Source: Achatina immaculata
Taxonomy: Eukaryota > Mollusca > Gastropoda > Stylommatophora > Achatinidae
DNA: 64,000 bases
Reading direction: 5' to 3'
Assembly (NCBI GenBank): GCA_009760885.1
Contig: CM019701.1
Location: 11,491,963 to 11,555,962 of the forward strand
The position numbers and the translations under genes are program-made. This document shows, piece by piece, positions 1-10,998 of the stretch; positions within the stretch are counted from its first letter, which is position 1, and every line of letters begins with the position of its first letter. The notes beneath the pieces are model-generated. The model was not told where the DNA came from. It ran no database searches and saw nothing but the letters and a program-made list of their open reading frames with translations.

Positions 1-1756
1 TATGTGTTCCCTTTATCGGTCACTTACCAATCATTACACTGATAATGACAAAAGTGTTTTAAAATCACTGCCTTTAACACAGTGGACTTTTTCTAAATGA
101 TTATAAAATCAATACTGTAATTAGTTTTACAATCTGGACTACGGCTTTTCTTGAGTTCTTTTTGATTATCTTGTGAATGTTTGCAGACGAAGCTGCGATT
201 GTGTGGACAGCACAGGCACTGAACTAGGAGTGGGGTACAGTGATGGTGTTTGGACTTTTCTGAAAGCGTCCACGACTGACCAGGCCCCGGCGATCACTTG
301 CCCTTTACCCAGACTGAAAGAGAACATCGCCATGTAACAAGGAGGATCACGATGAACTGGTAGACGGTCTGAGATCAAGTTCACAACAAACGTACCATCA
401 TTTTATAGAACAAACGTCTGTGCTTGTTTCTCGACTGTTTCAGGCGAGAGAACAATTTATAACAGAGAGATGATTTCTCTCAAAACAGTGAATGATCGCA
501 GCTAAAACATAAGTTACAATAATGAAAGAACTACCTTCTCCGTTCACCCTGACTTGCTTCTGTAGCGGCTTCTTCGCAAAACAGCCGGGCTCGGACCGAG
601 TAAGGACCCGGCTTTTTTCAATTCTTCCAACAAACAATGGTACCCGGTATCTGCAAACCGATACCTGATACCGTGTAGTACCGAACTGGAACCGCTTTAG
701 AAAACAAAAACCAAATCAGTTCCAGATATGAGTAGAACTGCTTGTTGCCAGGCAACGGTGTAGACTGAGTGGTGTGTTATAGTGGGAGAGTTTGTTTGAA
801 AGTCCTGGCTTCAAAATACCGTCACCACACTGTGTGCTGTGACTTCCACATCTGCCCCTTGCTCACACTTTCCTTCCTTTTACAACAAACATTAGCTTTT
901 TTTTAAACTCAATATTATGTGCTGAACTATTTTAAGCACAGCAGCCATATATATTTCTTTGCCGTGCAGTCATTACATATGCTGGTTTTATTTGTTAACG
1001 TTGATGAACATATTAGTATCCCCTCATAAAATTGTCGTTGTTATAAACTCGCAATTTTTTTCTTGAATTACTGTTTCTAGATTTACTTCATTCGCTGCCA
1101 TTCAGTGAGTTTTATTGTGAACGCTGCGTGAAAATATTGGCTCCCAGATCTGACACCATTTCTGAGGGAAGATATGAGAAAATGTGTGGGCAAATTGTCA
1201 TTTATTTTATATACAAATCGACACATTTACTATGGGCAATAACCCGAGGAATCGGTTCCAGGAACCGGTTCCATGAGTATATGCTAAATGAGTATCAGAA
1301 AGATTCATTTCCAACAGAAAATACGAGTAATGCGCAGCTCTAGCTAACAATACCTTATCTATAACGTTGGTTTTGATTGGTTGAATTTATATCTCCAGAG
1401 CTGAGACTCGCCAATGGCGTGATTTAATAGATTCCACATATCTAAATGGGGAAAGTACGAAACAATTGAAAGAATTTGTGTGTTAGATGGAATGTAAATT
1501 ACAGTTTTGTCCTCGAAATTTACTTTCAAATAGTTTTAGGGGAAAATTAGATCCCAAAAGTAAGTTTAGAATCCATTTTGAAAATAAACCTCAATGCGGG
1601 GCGTGTGTATGGTTTTTTTTTCCTCATACACTCAATATGAATTTAAAAGTTCTTGTATTCATTCATACCTTGTAATGACCTTGTGAAAGCAGAACACGGG
1701 GATAGCGAAAAGTGATAAACTATTGATAACATCTACTAAACACAAGGAAGACCAAG
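1..1756. other. No gene recognised; AT-rich DNA with short palindromes
   Basis: No reading here has a recognisable domain or a convincing exon structure. Two clusters of GGTACC/GGAACC-type words stand out. At about 637-700 the words GGTACCCGGTATC, CCGATACC, TGATACCG and CGAACTGGAACC follow each other. At 1248-1272 GGAATCGGTTCC is followed by the perfect 12-bp palindrome GGAACCGGTTCC. They could be subterminal repeats of a small non-autonomous DNA transposon, but I could not define ends or a target duplication. One degenerate monomer of the 38-bp satellite lies at about 1720-1755 (CATCTACTAAACA followed by AAGG). Confidence 0.5.
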
Positions 1757-1797
1757 CTGTCTGTCTGTCTGCCTGCCTGCCTGCCTGCCTGTCTGCC

Positions 1798-1828
<31 letters not shown>

Positions 1829-1829
1829 G
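1757..1829. repeat. (CTGT)n/(CTGC)n microsatellite
   Basis: About 18 tetranucleotide units; a block of CTGC units sits inside CTGT units, with another CTGC further on. It directly follows the solitary 38-bp satellite monomer. Confidence 0.95.
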
Positions 1830-2189
1830 CCTTTTTCATATATCACAAAAAAGTGACTGTGAATAAGAAAACGTGATCCTTGAAGAATTTTGCCGAAATA
1901 TTGGATTGTTGCATGTCCTTCATTCATATGTACTTATCTTGCATTCCGCCATTTTTGTTTCTTTCCACTTTCCTCACTCTTTCTATTTTGTCGTAAAACT
2001 GTATCATGCACCTCTGTCTATTTTCATTACTAGAACCAGTTTTGCCGCAGATATCATTTCTTTTAAATCACACAAACCAAAAGTTCAAACAGTTTTATTA
2101 ATTAATAAGCATGCAGTTGTCACATTTCGGTTCAGTCCTTATTCGTGCAAAACTTAGAGGAAAAAAAAGGAAAGAAGATAAAATATAAA
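1830..2189. other. No gene recognised
   Basis: AT-rich sequence. A 94-codon open frame on the plus strand (1873-2157) is hydrophobic and low in complexity and matches no family I know, so I do not call it a gene. Confidence 0.5.
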
Positions 2190-2636
2190 TTCACTTCTTC
2201 TTCTTGTGTTTGAGGTTGTTGGTCACATCAGATCTTGATCCCTGTCGACATGGCAAAGCCCGCAGTCCTCTCCAGATCCTGATAGGAGCCCCCAAAGATT
2301 TTGCCCCAAGCTTGTGTCCTTTGGCCATGTCTCACGCCTCAGGTCTGCATGGTTTGGGCACTCTTGAAGGATATTGTTCTGGAGTCTGGACTGCACTGCC
2401 ACATGGACACTCGTCTGTGTGAGACATTTTGAGTTGATGTAGGTGGCTCAGTAGTTTCAAGTGGCTTGTCCGTTGGCGAAAGAGGATGGTTTGCTGATGT
2501 CCTTGTAGTTGGTGTATTGCATCTAGTTCGTTGTTGCATTTGTTTCTTTCATTCAGATCAGCACTGGTTAAAGTTTCTGGTAAATTCACTTGAATTGAAG
2601 GCACTCTCAGACCCATCTTCTTGCAAGTCACAGCTA
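2190..2636 (-). pseudogene. Jockey-like non-LTR retrotransposon, C-terminal fragment and 3' tail
   Basis: Read on the minus strand this is the last part of a LINE ORF2, after RNase H. It has the block LFRQRTSHLKLLSHLHQLKM, then a Cys-rich CPCGSAVQTPEQ segment, which corresponds to FRLRTGHSRLRSHMY and CTCAQVPQTVEH in the Jockey-like element at 45-50 kb. Family tails at this position usually read FRLRTGHxRL followed by CxCG and a TxEHxLxxCP motif. The minus-strand reading continues past a stop and a frame change to about 2205 and ends in a (GAA)n-like tail at about 2190-2203, like the tail of the 45-50 kb copy. Only the 3' end is present, which fits 5' truncation during target-primed reverse transcription. 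Identity to the larger copy is too low for a recent derivative of it. Confidence 0.75.
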
Positions 2637-2815
2637 AGTGATCCTCCTCGTTTTAATATATTGTTTCCTCATTCTTATTTGTTGTATTTCACGCATGTGA
2701 ATTTGTATTTTATATATTATTATTACGAATATAACAAATAAGAATGTCTGACAATACAGGTGGTGAAGTATTGTGAATGTGAAATGAAGAACTGTGAGTT
2801 GTGATACCAGTCTGA
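2602..2815. repeat. Dispersed module present as two inverted halves
   Basis: The plus strand at 2606-2647 (CTCAGACCCATCTTCTTGCA, then AGTCACAGCTAAG) matches 52857-52895 (CTCAGACCCAGCTTCTTACA, then AGTCACAGTTAAG). The block that lies immediately before it at 52800-52852 is found here at 2757-2810 on the opposite strand (GGTGGTGAAGTATTGTGAATG). The half-modules are therefore contiguous at 52.8 kb and inverted relative to each other here. The interval between them contains a second inverted pair, CATTCTTATTTGTTGTATTT at 2670-2689 against its near complement at 2727-2746. A third trace of the first half lies on the plus strand at about 14,050-14,080. Confidence 0.55.
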
Positions 2816-2828
2816 CTGATATGATATT

Positions 2829-2840
2829 GGGGGGGGGGGG
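2829..2840. repeat. poly-G tract (12 G)
   Basis: Homopolymer of twelve G; its length is likely uncertain in any sequencing read. Confidence 0.9.
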
Positions 2841-3465
2841 ATACAATGGTTGTCAAGCCAAGTAAAGGGTGGGGTGCAATAGTTTAATATAACTGGGGTA
2901 GAGGGTACGTAATGCAGTACAGAGTAGATCCCAGAATGTCGGTTGATATAAACACAAGGCTGATCAAACTGATTGTCATCTGATAAACAAAAGGCAGTTT
3001 CGGCGCCAGATTCTTCAGAACCGGCTCAACCTTGTACCTGTCTTACACCTTGCATGAAGTACTTTCAGAAATACCAGTTTTTTTTACAACAATCAGTATT
3101 TTTATTATTATTTTTTATTATTATTTTTTATTTTTATTTGTATTATTAATGCAAAGTTAAACACACTTTACAAAAATCAGCGGGGAGTAAATGTTGGCAT
3201 GAAATGTTTCTTACCTTATTTGCTACGAGATTTAGTATTTACTGAAAGCTTACATGACGTACCCAAGTCAAACCTGGCTGATTCTCCTCAATCAAACTAA
3301 GCATCATTGATCTGTTGGTTCGATTATCATCCAACTTATTTTCCTGGTTGATTTTTACTGTTTTTTTTTTTATAATATAAAACTATTACGCCACCCGGCG
3401 ACCTCCAAGAGAATTTTTTAAATCAGTAAATTACCGGTTTTTTTAATTACATAAATATTATTACA
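2841..3465. other. No gene recognised; A/T-rich with a satellite monomer
   Basis: Contains a T/A-rich (TTATTATT) stretch at about 3096-3150 and a degenerate 1.3-monomer trace of the 38-bp satellite at about 2948-2995 (AAACACAAGG, then TCATCTGATAAACAAAAGG). Nothing protein-like was recognised. Confidence 0.5.
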
Positions 3466-3827
3466 TATTACAAAAAATCATTGGAAGCAGCAGAAATGTG
3501 GTTTATTAGAAGAATGTTGCGAATCCCCCGGACAGCAAAAATAACTAATGAAGAATGTATGAGAAGAGATGGAGAGACAAAAAAATACTGTAAAAAAATA
3601 TGAGAGAGACAATGTACTTTCATAGGACATGCAATGAGAAGAGGGGGCATTGAAAATATTATAACAACAGGAAAAATAGAAGGAAGAAGATCAAGAGGAA
3701 GACCAAGATAAATGATATTGGACAGTCTGACGGGATGGTGTGAGAGATCACCAACTGAGCTGATGGCCTGTATGAAGGATCGTGTACTCTGGAGAAGCAT
3801 AATAGCCAACGCCAGTCGGCACGGCAA

Positions 3828-3862
<35 letters not shown>
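3466..3862 (+). pseudogene. RTE-type LINE, 3' terminal fragment with (GAT)n tail
   Basis: The plus strand encodes the C-terminal region of an RTE-type reverse transcriptase protein: EAAEMWFIRRMLRIP, then TAKITNEECMRR, then FIGHAMRRGG, GKIEGRRSRGRPR and MKDRVLWRSIIANASRHG. This order is typical of the region after the polymerase domain in these elements. The reading needs at least one frame correction and passes stops near 3600 and 3710, so the copy is dead. It ends at the termination codon and runs straight into a (GAT)n microsatellite (about 3828-3862), the kind of short tandem tail RTE elements carry. It is very similar to the longer copy at 36.9-37.6 kb. Confidence 0.85.
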
Positions 3863-3899
3863 ATTATCGGTAATAGCCGGTTAACACTGATAAAGGTGA

Positions 3900-5208
3900 C
3901 AAAGCTGTTATCGTCTACTAAACATAAAAGTGACCAAACAACTGATAACTATCAACTAAACACAAGAGTGACCCAATTATTGTTATCATCTACTAAACAG
4001 AAGGTGGCTAAATAGTTTACACCCATCTAATAAACAGAAGGGTGGCTAAATAGTTTACATCCATGTACTAAACAGAAGGGTGACTAAATAGTTTACAACC
4101 ATCTAATAAACAGAAGGGTGACTAAACAGTTTACACCCATCTAATAAACAGAAGGGTGACTAAACAGTTTACAATCATCTACTAAACAGAAAGGTGACTA
4201 AATAGTTTACAGCCACCTACTAAACAGAAGGGTGACTAAACAGTTTACAATCATCTACTAAACAGAAAGGTGACTAAATAGTTTACAGCCATCTACTAAA
4301 CAGAAGGGTGACTAAACAGTTTACAACCATGTACTAAATAGAAGGTGACTAAATAGTTTACAACCATCTAATAAACAGAAGGGTGACTAAACAGTTTACA
4401 CCCATCTAATAAACAGAAGGGTGACTAAACAGTTTACAATCATCTACTAAACAGAAAGGTGACTAAATAGTTTACAGCCACCTACTAAACAGAAGGGTGA
4501 CTAAACAGTTTACAATCATCTACTAAACAGAAAGGTGACTAAATAGTTTACAGCCATCTACTAAACAGAAGGGTGACTAAACAGTTTACAACCATGTACT
4601 AAATAGAAGGTGACTAAATAGTTTACAACCATCTAATAAACAGAAGGGTGACTAAACAGTTTACACCCATCTAATAAACAGAAGGGTGACTAAACAGTTT
4701 ACAATCATCTACTAAACAGAAAGGTGACTAAATAGTTTACAGCCACCTACTAAACAGAAGGGTGACTAAACAGTTTACAATCATCTACTAAACAGAAAGG
4801 TGACTAAATAGTTTACAGCCATCTACTAAACAGAAGGGTGACTAAACAGTTTACAACCATGTACTAAATAGAAGGTGACTAAATAGTTTACAACCATCTA
4901 ATAAACAGAAGGGTGACTAAACAGTTTACACCCATCTAATAAACAGAAGGGTGACTAAACAGTTTACAACCATGTACTAAATAGAAGGTGACTAAATAGT
5001 TTACAACCATGTACTAAATAGAAGATGACTAAATAGTTTACAACCATCTACTAAACAGAAGGGTGACTAAATAGTTTACAACCATGTACTAAATAGAAGG
5101 TGACTAAATAGTTTACAACCATCTACTAAACAGAAGGGTGACTAAATAGTTTACAACCATGTACTAAATAGAAGGTGACTAAATAGTTTACAGCCATCTA
5201 CTAAAAGC
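3900..5208. repeat. 38-bp minisatellite array (about 34 monomers) with 265-bp higher-order units
   Basis: Monomers of about 36-39 bp read CTACTAAACAGAAGGGTGAC followed by TAAACAGTTTACAACCAT with variants (TAATAAAC, GTACTAAATAG). The first two or three monomers (3900-4000) are divergent and carry GTTATC or ATAACTATC words, as expected at an array edge. Inside the array the diagnostic variant AGCCACCTAC recurs at 4211, 4476 and 4741, which is a 265-bp period of seven monomers. After about 5030 the order changes to a two-monomer alternation. Confidence 0.95.
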
Positions 5209-5272
5209 ATTGTTGGCCAGAATGTTGATAGATGACCATGACTGAAGTTGTTTGTGGTGCATATTTAAATCA

Positions 5273-5274
<2 letters not shown>

Positions 5275-5327
<53 letters not shown>

Positions 5328-5328
5328 T
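5275..5328. repeat. (ATT)n microsatellite
   Basis: About 17 uninterrupted trinucleotide units, shortly after the 38-bp array ends. Confidence 0.95.
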
Positions 5329-5400
5329 TACGTTTATTGAGCAGTCCAATGATGATTGTGTAATCCGAGTCATATAAACTGATCTAGTAAATTTTAGAAT

Positions 5401-5436
5401 CCTTCTCTTCTCTTTTCTTCTCTTCTCTTCTCTTCA
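5401..5436. repeat. (CTTCT)n microsatellite
   Basis: About seven pentanucleotide units with one TTTT interruption, just upstream of the 57/60-bp array. Confidence 0.9.
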
Positions 5437-5465
5437 AGAAACTACAAATTCTTGCTCTTTGCAGC

Positions 5466-6594
5466 TGATGCTGTGAAGGTACTGAAACACACACATCACA
5501 CTAGCCTGGAAGAGGATAATGGCTGCTAAGTGAAAGTATTGAAACACACACATCACACTAGCCTGGAAGAAGATAATGGCTACTAAGTGAAAGTATTGAA
5601 ACACACACATCACACTAGCCTGGAAGAAGATAATGGCTGCTAAGTGAAAGTATTGAAACACACACATCACACTAGCCTGGAAGAAGATAATGGCTGCTAA
5701 GTGAAAGTATTGAAACACACACATCACACTACCCGCCTGGAAGAGGATAATGGCTGCTAAGTGAAAGTATTGAAACACACACATCACACTACCCGCCTGG
5801 AAGAAGATAATGGCTGCTAAGTGAAAGTATTGAAACACACACATCACACTAGCCTGGAAGAGGATAATGGCTGCTAAGTGAAAGTATTGAAACACACACA
5901 TCACACTACCCGCCTGGAAGAAGATAATGGCTGCTAAGTGAAAGTATTGAAACACACACATCACACTACCCGCCTGGAAGAAGATAATGGCTGCTAAGTG
6001 AAAGTATTGAAACACACATCACACTACCCGCCTGGAAGAAGATAATGGCTGCTAAGTGAAAGTATTGAAACACACACATCACACTACCCGCCTGGAAGAA
6101 GATAATGGCTGCTAAGTGAAAGTATTGAAACACACACATCACACTACCCGCCTGGAAGAGGATAATGGCTGCTAAGTGAAAGTATTGAAACACACACATC
6201 ACACTACCCGCCTGGAAGAGGATAATGGCTGCTAAGTGAAAGTATTGAAACACACACATCACACTAGCCTGGAAGAGGATAATGGCTGCTAAGTGAAAGT
6301 ATTGAACACACACACATCACACTACCCGCCTGGAAGAAGATAATGGCTGCTAAGTGAAAGTATTGAAACACACACATCACACTACCCGCCTGGAAGAAGA
6401 TAATGGCTGCTAAGTGAAAGTATTGAAACACACACATCACACTACCCGCCTGGAAGAAGATAATGGCTGCTAAGTGAAAGTATTGAAACACACACATCAC
6501 ACTACCCGCCTGGAAGAAGATAATGGCTGCTAAGTGAAAGTATTGAAACACACACATCACACTAGCCTGGAAGAGGATAATGGCTGCTAACTGT
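5466..6594. repeat. 57/60-bp minisatellite array (about 19 monomers)
   Basis: Monomers read GATAATGGCTGCTAAGTGAA, AGTATTGAAACACACACATC, then ACTACCCGCCTGG or the 3-bp shorter ACTAGCCTGG. Because both lengths are multiples of three, minus-strand frames stay open for up to 193 codons (units like MCVFQYFHLAAII). I regard these as by-products of the period and not as a protein: start and stop lie in or next to the array, there is no non-repetitive domain, and nothing marks a promoter. Confidence 0.95.
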
Positions 6595-7440
6595 GACTCA
6601 GAATGAAGCAAAGAATTGGTAGACTCCACTATCACCGGGATCATGGCAATCCATATCTCTTCAGCCAAGCTGTAGGAACACATCAGCTGGTTACTAGGAG
6701 CACCATAGAACAGAGATGTGCCAATCACAAGGGTTTAAGTGCTTGGCCATATTTGAATATTTAAATTTCTGGCTTGTGGTTCATTGGTGTAAATACGTTC
6801 TCGCTAAGATTAGTAAATACAATTATTTCTATAAGCAAAAAGTAGAATAGATAATAATTTTCTGCTGCTAGACTTGTTATCACTGTTCGTAAACTACAGT
6901 CTAGACTTGGAGAAAAGTACGGACTGTGCCAGCTTCGCTATAAGCTGGTATAAGAATGGTTAACCTTTTTTTTTTTTCTGTATAGTGTCTTATGTGTATA
7001 GCAGCAAAAAAAGAAATACTATTCTTCAAATATATTGAAATGTTCGTAATTTCAATTATTACTTGTTTCATGTGGCAACAACATAAACCGTAGTTCACCT
7101 AGTAAGCACATTTACAATGTAAAATAAGAAAGTAATAGTTTCAAACGTAAAATAAGTTGTTTTCCCCCTTAATTTGGTATAAATTCCCGGGTTCTCTGGA
7201 ACATGCCTCTCTTTCCTGTGAAGTATTCTGAATCCTGGTGTGAAATATTCCGGGAATTTGAAAATCCTAGTTGTAAGTCTGGGTACACAACAAGACTTCT
7301 GTTGCTTTAAAGAGCAGAAGAAAACTGAACTTAATATGAAAACAGTGACACTGTTATTACTCTGAAATATAAGTCAAATATTTTTGCTCAAGTAGCAACA
7401 ATGTTGAAATAAACACGGAACTAACAACAGAACAGTCTTA
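6595..7440. other. No gene recognised
   Basis: AT-rich single-copy sequence between two arrays, without motif-bearing open frames; a short T tract lies near 6969-6980. Confidence 0.5.
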
Positions 7441-8105
7441 GCAGTACTGGAAGGAACAGAAATGTTGTTTGTCAGAAGAGTGTTGCGAGTTTCCTGTACA
7501 GTAGAAGATGTTTGACAAGAGTGGGAGAGAGAAAAAAATCTTGTCAAAATATGTAGATATATCTACAGGAGAAAGACGATGTAGCTACACAGGGCATGCA
7601 ACGAGAAAATATGTAGATATATCTACAGGAGAAAGACGATGTAGCTACACAGGGCATGCAACGAGAAAATATGTAGATATATCTACAGGAGAAAGACGAT
7701 GTAGCTACACAGGGCATGCAACGAGAAAATATGTAGATATATCTACAGGAGAAAGACGATGTAGCTACGCAGGACATGCAACGAGAAAATATGTAGATAT
7801 ATCTACAGGAGAAAGACGATGTAGCTACACAGGACATGCAACGAGAAAATATGTAGATATATCTACAGGAGAAAGACGATGTAGCTACACAGGGCATGCA
7901 ACGAGAAAAGGGGCACCGAAAATATTGTAACAACAGGAAAAACAGAGGGAAGAAGAGCCAGGGGAAGTCCGAGAAAACTGATATTGACAGTGTGATGGTG
8001 TGAGAGGAGATCACCAACTGAACTGATGGGCTGCATGAAGGATCGTGTACTCTGGAGAAACATAACAACCACTCTAGCTGGCACGACACCCGATGATGGT
8101 GATAA
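7441..8105 (+). pseudogene. RTE-type LINE 3' fragment, internally expanded
   Basis: The plus strand shows the same family as the 3.5 and 37 kb copies. It starts with LFVRRVLRVS (the EAAEMWFIRRMLRIP position). It resumes after the internal repeat with GTENIVTTGKTEGRRARG and ERRSPTELMGCMKDRVLWRN. The segment that reads ERETMYFHRTCNEKR in the 37-kb copy is here represented six times in tandem (STGERRCSYTGHATRK units, 7546-7908). Several frame breaks and stops make it non-functional. It ends near 8105 without a clear (GAT)n tail. Confidence 0.8.
7546..7908. repeat. 60-bp tandem repeat, 6 copies, inside the RTE copy
   Basis: Six nearly identical 60-bp units (ATGTAGATATATCTACAGGA, then GAAAGACGATGTAGCTACAC, then AGGGCATGCAACGAGAAAAT). 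Only a few bases vary, in the fourth and fifth copies (AGGACATG, TACGCAGG). The frame stays open because 60 is a multiple of three. ATAGATATATCTA-like self-complementary words occur in each unit (GTAGATATATCTAC is a perfect palindrome). Confidence 0.95.
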
Positions 8106-9404
8106 TCCTAACACAACAATTTTCTTTATTCTCTTTTTTTATTATTTCTTGTTGATTTGATTGTTATGTGCTGTGCGGACAGGATTGATGATAACGTTTC
8201 TCTGTTGTAATCGTTCCGTGTTATTTCCAGTTCAGATTCTTTCTCGTGTTTGTTGTGTTGGTCCACAGCACGCGATAAATATGTTTTTCACCAAGTACTG
8301 CAGTGACGGAATATAAGGGACATCTGTAAGATAGACCAAAGATAGACTTTTTAAGAGACAGCTGTCAGACAGAGCAAAGATAGACTTTATACAGGCACGT
8401 TCTTGGTTATGACATTTGTTGCATGAATGTACAGTATTTCTAAGTTTTCTATCGCTGTATCAATCGCTTATCAACAACCAACTTATTCCGGAATACTGAC
8501 TGTGTTACAAGTTTACTTAGTTCATATCGTAAACCAGTGTTCGTAAACTGTGGTATAAAAGACAAAAAAGGAAACTGGCGTTTGAAGGGTCAGTTGGGGT
8601 GGGGGTGGGGGGATCGTAGATCATTTATATAGCAAGAAATATGAAGCTTTTTAATTACGGGTAATATGTCCTTTTTTGGGGGGGGGGGGGGAGGAGGAGG
8701 AGGAAGGAGAGGAAATAGAGAGGATAAGAGAGGTTAGAGACTATGATGAATTTTTTTATTCACTTCATGGGTTTATGATTTGAAACAGTTTAGGAAGCAC
8801 TAATGTAAACAGTTTATACACTCTAATTAAGTTAATGTTAAATATTGTGTTTCTTTTGCACACATGAAACTGATTTTTCTCCAGGATAGCTACACGATAA
8901 TGGCAAATTTAATCCCATCATCTGAGAAAGTGCTTCTAGCACTAGGCATGCTGGATCAAAGTGAAATAGTGCACGCCAACATGAATTTCATGAATATCAG
9001 GAATTTGACGAGGAGTTTATGTATGCTAATTTTTTAAAGTTACGTTTTCCAGCTTTGACAACTAACATAGTTTTATCGTTTTCATTGCACACTTAAATAA
9101 ACTGAACATTTATAAACGTTACAATCCCAGGTTATAACTAACTGACGAGAATTTTAGTGTCAGTTTGAGAAATAATGTCAAGCATTTGTACAGTGCTAAT
9201 TAGTTGTGCTAGTTAGTTACCATCAGTTACCATTTATAATCAACACAGTAAATGAGTCATATCAGCACATACATCCAGATCTCGTGTGCAGAAAATGTAT
9301 GGATATACCCCGGCCGGCGATCAGCAAAGAGCTTGGTCTTATCCAGTATCCAGTATCCAATGTCCAGTACAGTTACCATGAAAAATAGGAATGGAGGATT
9401 GGAA
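8106..9404. other. No confident gene; G-rich tract and one exon-like stretch
   Basis: Mostly AT-rich. At 8594-8612 there is GGGGTGGGGGTGGGGGG and at 8678-8716 a poly-G run followed by GGA repeats. At about 8886-9030 a pyrimidine-rich stretch ends in CTCCAG and is followed by an open frame starting near MANLIPSSEKVLLALGMLDQ; it could be an exon, but I recognise no family and see no clear GT donor. Confidence 0.4.
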
Positions 9405-9874
9405 GAGATCTGACATATTCTTTCTTCTAAAATGCTACCACACTATAAGACTTGACATATTTTTTTCTTCTAAAATACTAAAAAAACTATAAGACCTGAC
9501 ATATTTTTTCTTCTAAAATGCTGACAAACTATAAGATCTGACATATTTTTTTCTTCTAAAATGCTAACGAACTATAAGATCTGACATATTTTTTTCTTCT
9601 AAAATGCTAACGAACTATAAGATCTGACATATTTTTTCTTCTAAAATGCTAACGAACTATAAGATCTGACATATTTTTTCTTCTAAAATGCTAACAGACT
9701 ATAAGATCTGACATATTTTTTCTTCTAAAATGCTAACAAACTATAAGATCTGACATATTTTTTTCTTCTAAAATGCTAACGAACTATAAGATCTGACATA
9801 TTTTTTCTTCTAAAATGCTAACAGACTATAAGATCTGACATATTTTTTCTTCTAAAATGCTAACAAACTATAAG
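9405..9874. repeat. 42-45-bp minisatellite array (about 11 monomers)
   Basis: Monomers read ATCTGACATATTTTTTCTTC followed by TAAAATGCTAACGAACTATAAG. Length differences come from the T run and from the outer copies, and the first two monomers (9405-9490) are the most divergent. Confidence 0.95.
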
Positions 9875-9957
9875 AGCTTGTCTTGTCTTTTACCTCACGG
9901 AACTTTTAGCTTTGACTGAGCAAAGACTTTCTATGGTCTTGAATCTCGAATCTACGA

Positions 9958-10311
9958 ATCTGTATCATTGTACCCGGGGCACACCCGTTTATATCATTGT
10001 ACCTGGGGCACACCAGTTTATATCATTGTACCTGGGGCACACCAGTTTATATCATTGTACCTGGGGCACATTCGTTTATATCATTGTACCCGGGGAACAT
10101 TCGTTTATGTCAATGTACACGGGGCACATTCGTTTATATCATTGTAGTCGGGGGACATCCGTTTATATCATTGTATCTGGGGCACATTTGTTTATGTCAG
10201 TGTACCTGAGGCACATTCATTTATATCATTGTACCCGGGGGACATTCGTTTATATCACTGTACCAGGGGCACACCCGTTTATATCAATGTACCCGGGGCA
10301 CACCCGTTTAT
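9958..10311. repeat. 29-bp minisatellite array (about 12 monomers)
   Basis: Unit GTTTATATCATTGTACCTGG followed by GGCACACCA. Since 29 is not a multiple of three, a translated frame cycles through three different peptides; the 138-codon open frame here is such a by-product. Confidence 0.95.
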
Positions 10312-10523
10312 TCTGTTCTCTGTTTTAGTAACCACCGAAGAGTAGAACACTAACTGTGCCATTCTGGCAAACTCAAATTCTAACAGCCAGCAACCCGGCT
10401 CTTCCTTCTCCTGTCCTCACACCCTCCGTTCTTCACGCGCCTTTTTACTCCTGCAACAGTTCCTCGGCCACAGACTTCAGCAGATCCGTCCTGCCAGTGT
10501 GAATCATACCTGGTGCAGTAGCG

Positions 10524-10998
10524 TTACCTCACTACCTCTCACTCCAGCATACTCTGGCTACCTCACTACCTCTCACTCCAGCATACTCTGGCTACCTCAC
10601 TGCCTCTCACTCCAGTATACTCTGGCTACCTCACTACCTCTCACTCCAGTATACTCTGGCTACCTCACTACCTCTCACTCCAGCATGCCCTAGCTACCTC
10701 ACTGCCTCTCACTCCAACATGCCCTAGCTACCTCACTGCCTCTCACTCCAACATGCTCTAGTTACTTCACTGCCTCTCACTTCTGCATGCCCTGGCTACC
10801 TCACTGCCTCTCACTCCCGCATGCTCTAGTTACCTCACTGCCTCTCACTCCAACATGCCCTGGCTACCTCACTGCCTCTCACTCCTGCATGCCCTGGCTA
10901 CCTCACTGCCTCTCACTCCTGCATGCCCTGGTTATCTCACTGCCTCTCACTTCAGCATGCCCTTGTTACCTCACTGCCTCTCACTCCCACATGCCATG
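10524..10998. repeat. 33-bp minisatellite array (about 14 monomers)
   Basis: Unit GCTACCTCACTGCCTCTCAC followed by TCCAGCATGCCCT. TATACTC variants dominate the left part and ATGCCC variants the right part, so the array has two homogenised sub-blocks. Confidence 0.95.

Noticed and set aside
5434..6728. Minus-strand hydrophobic repeat protein (CVFQYFHLAAII units)
   Set aside because: The 57/60-bp array creates it. It is broken into three frames by small length changes and has no non-repeat domain.
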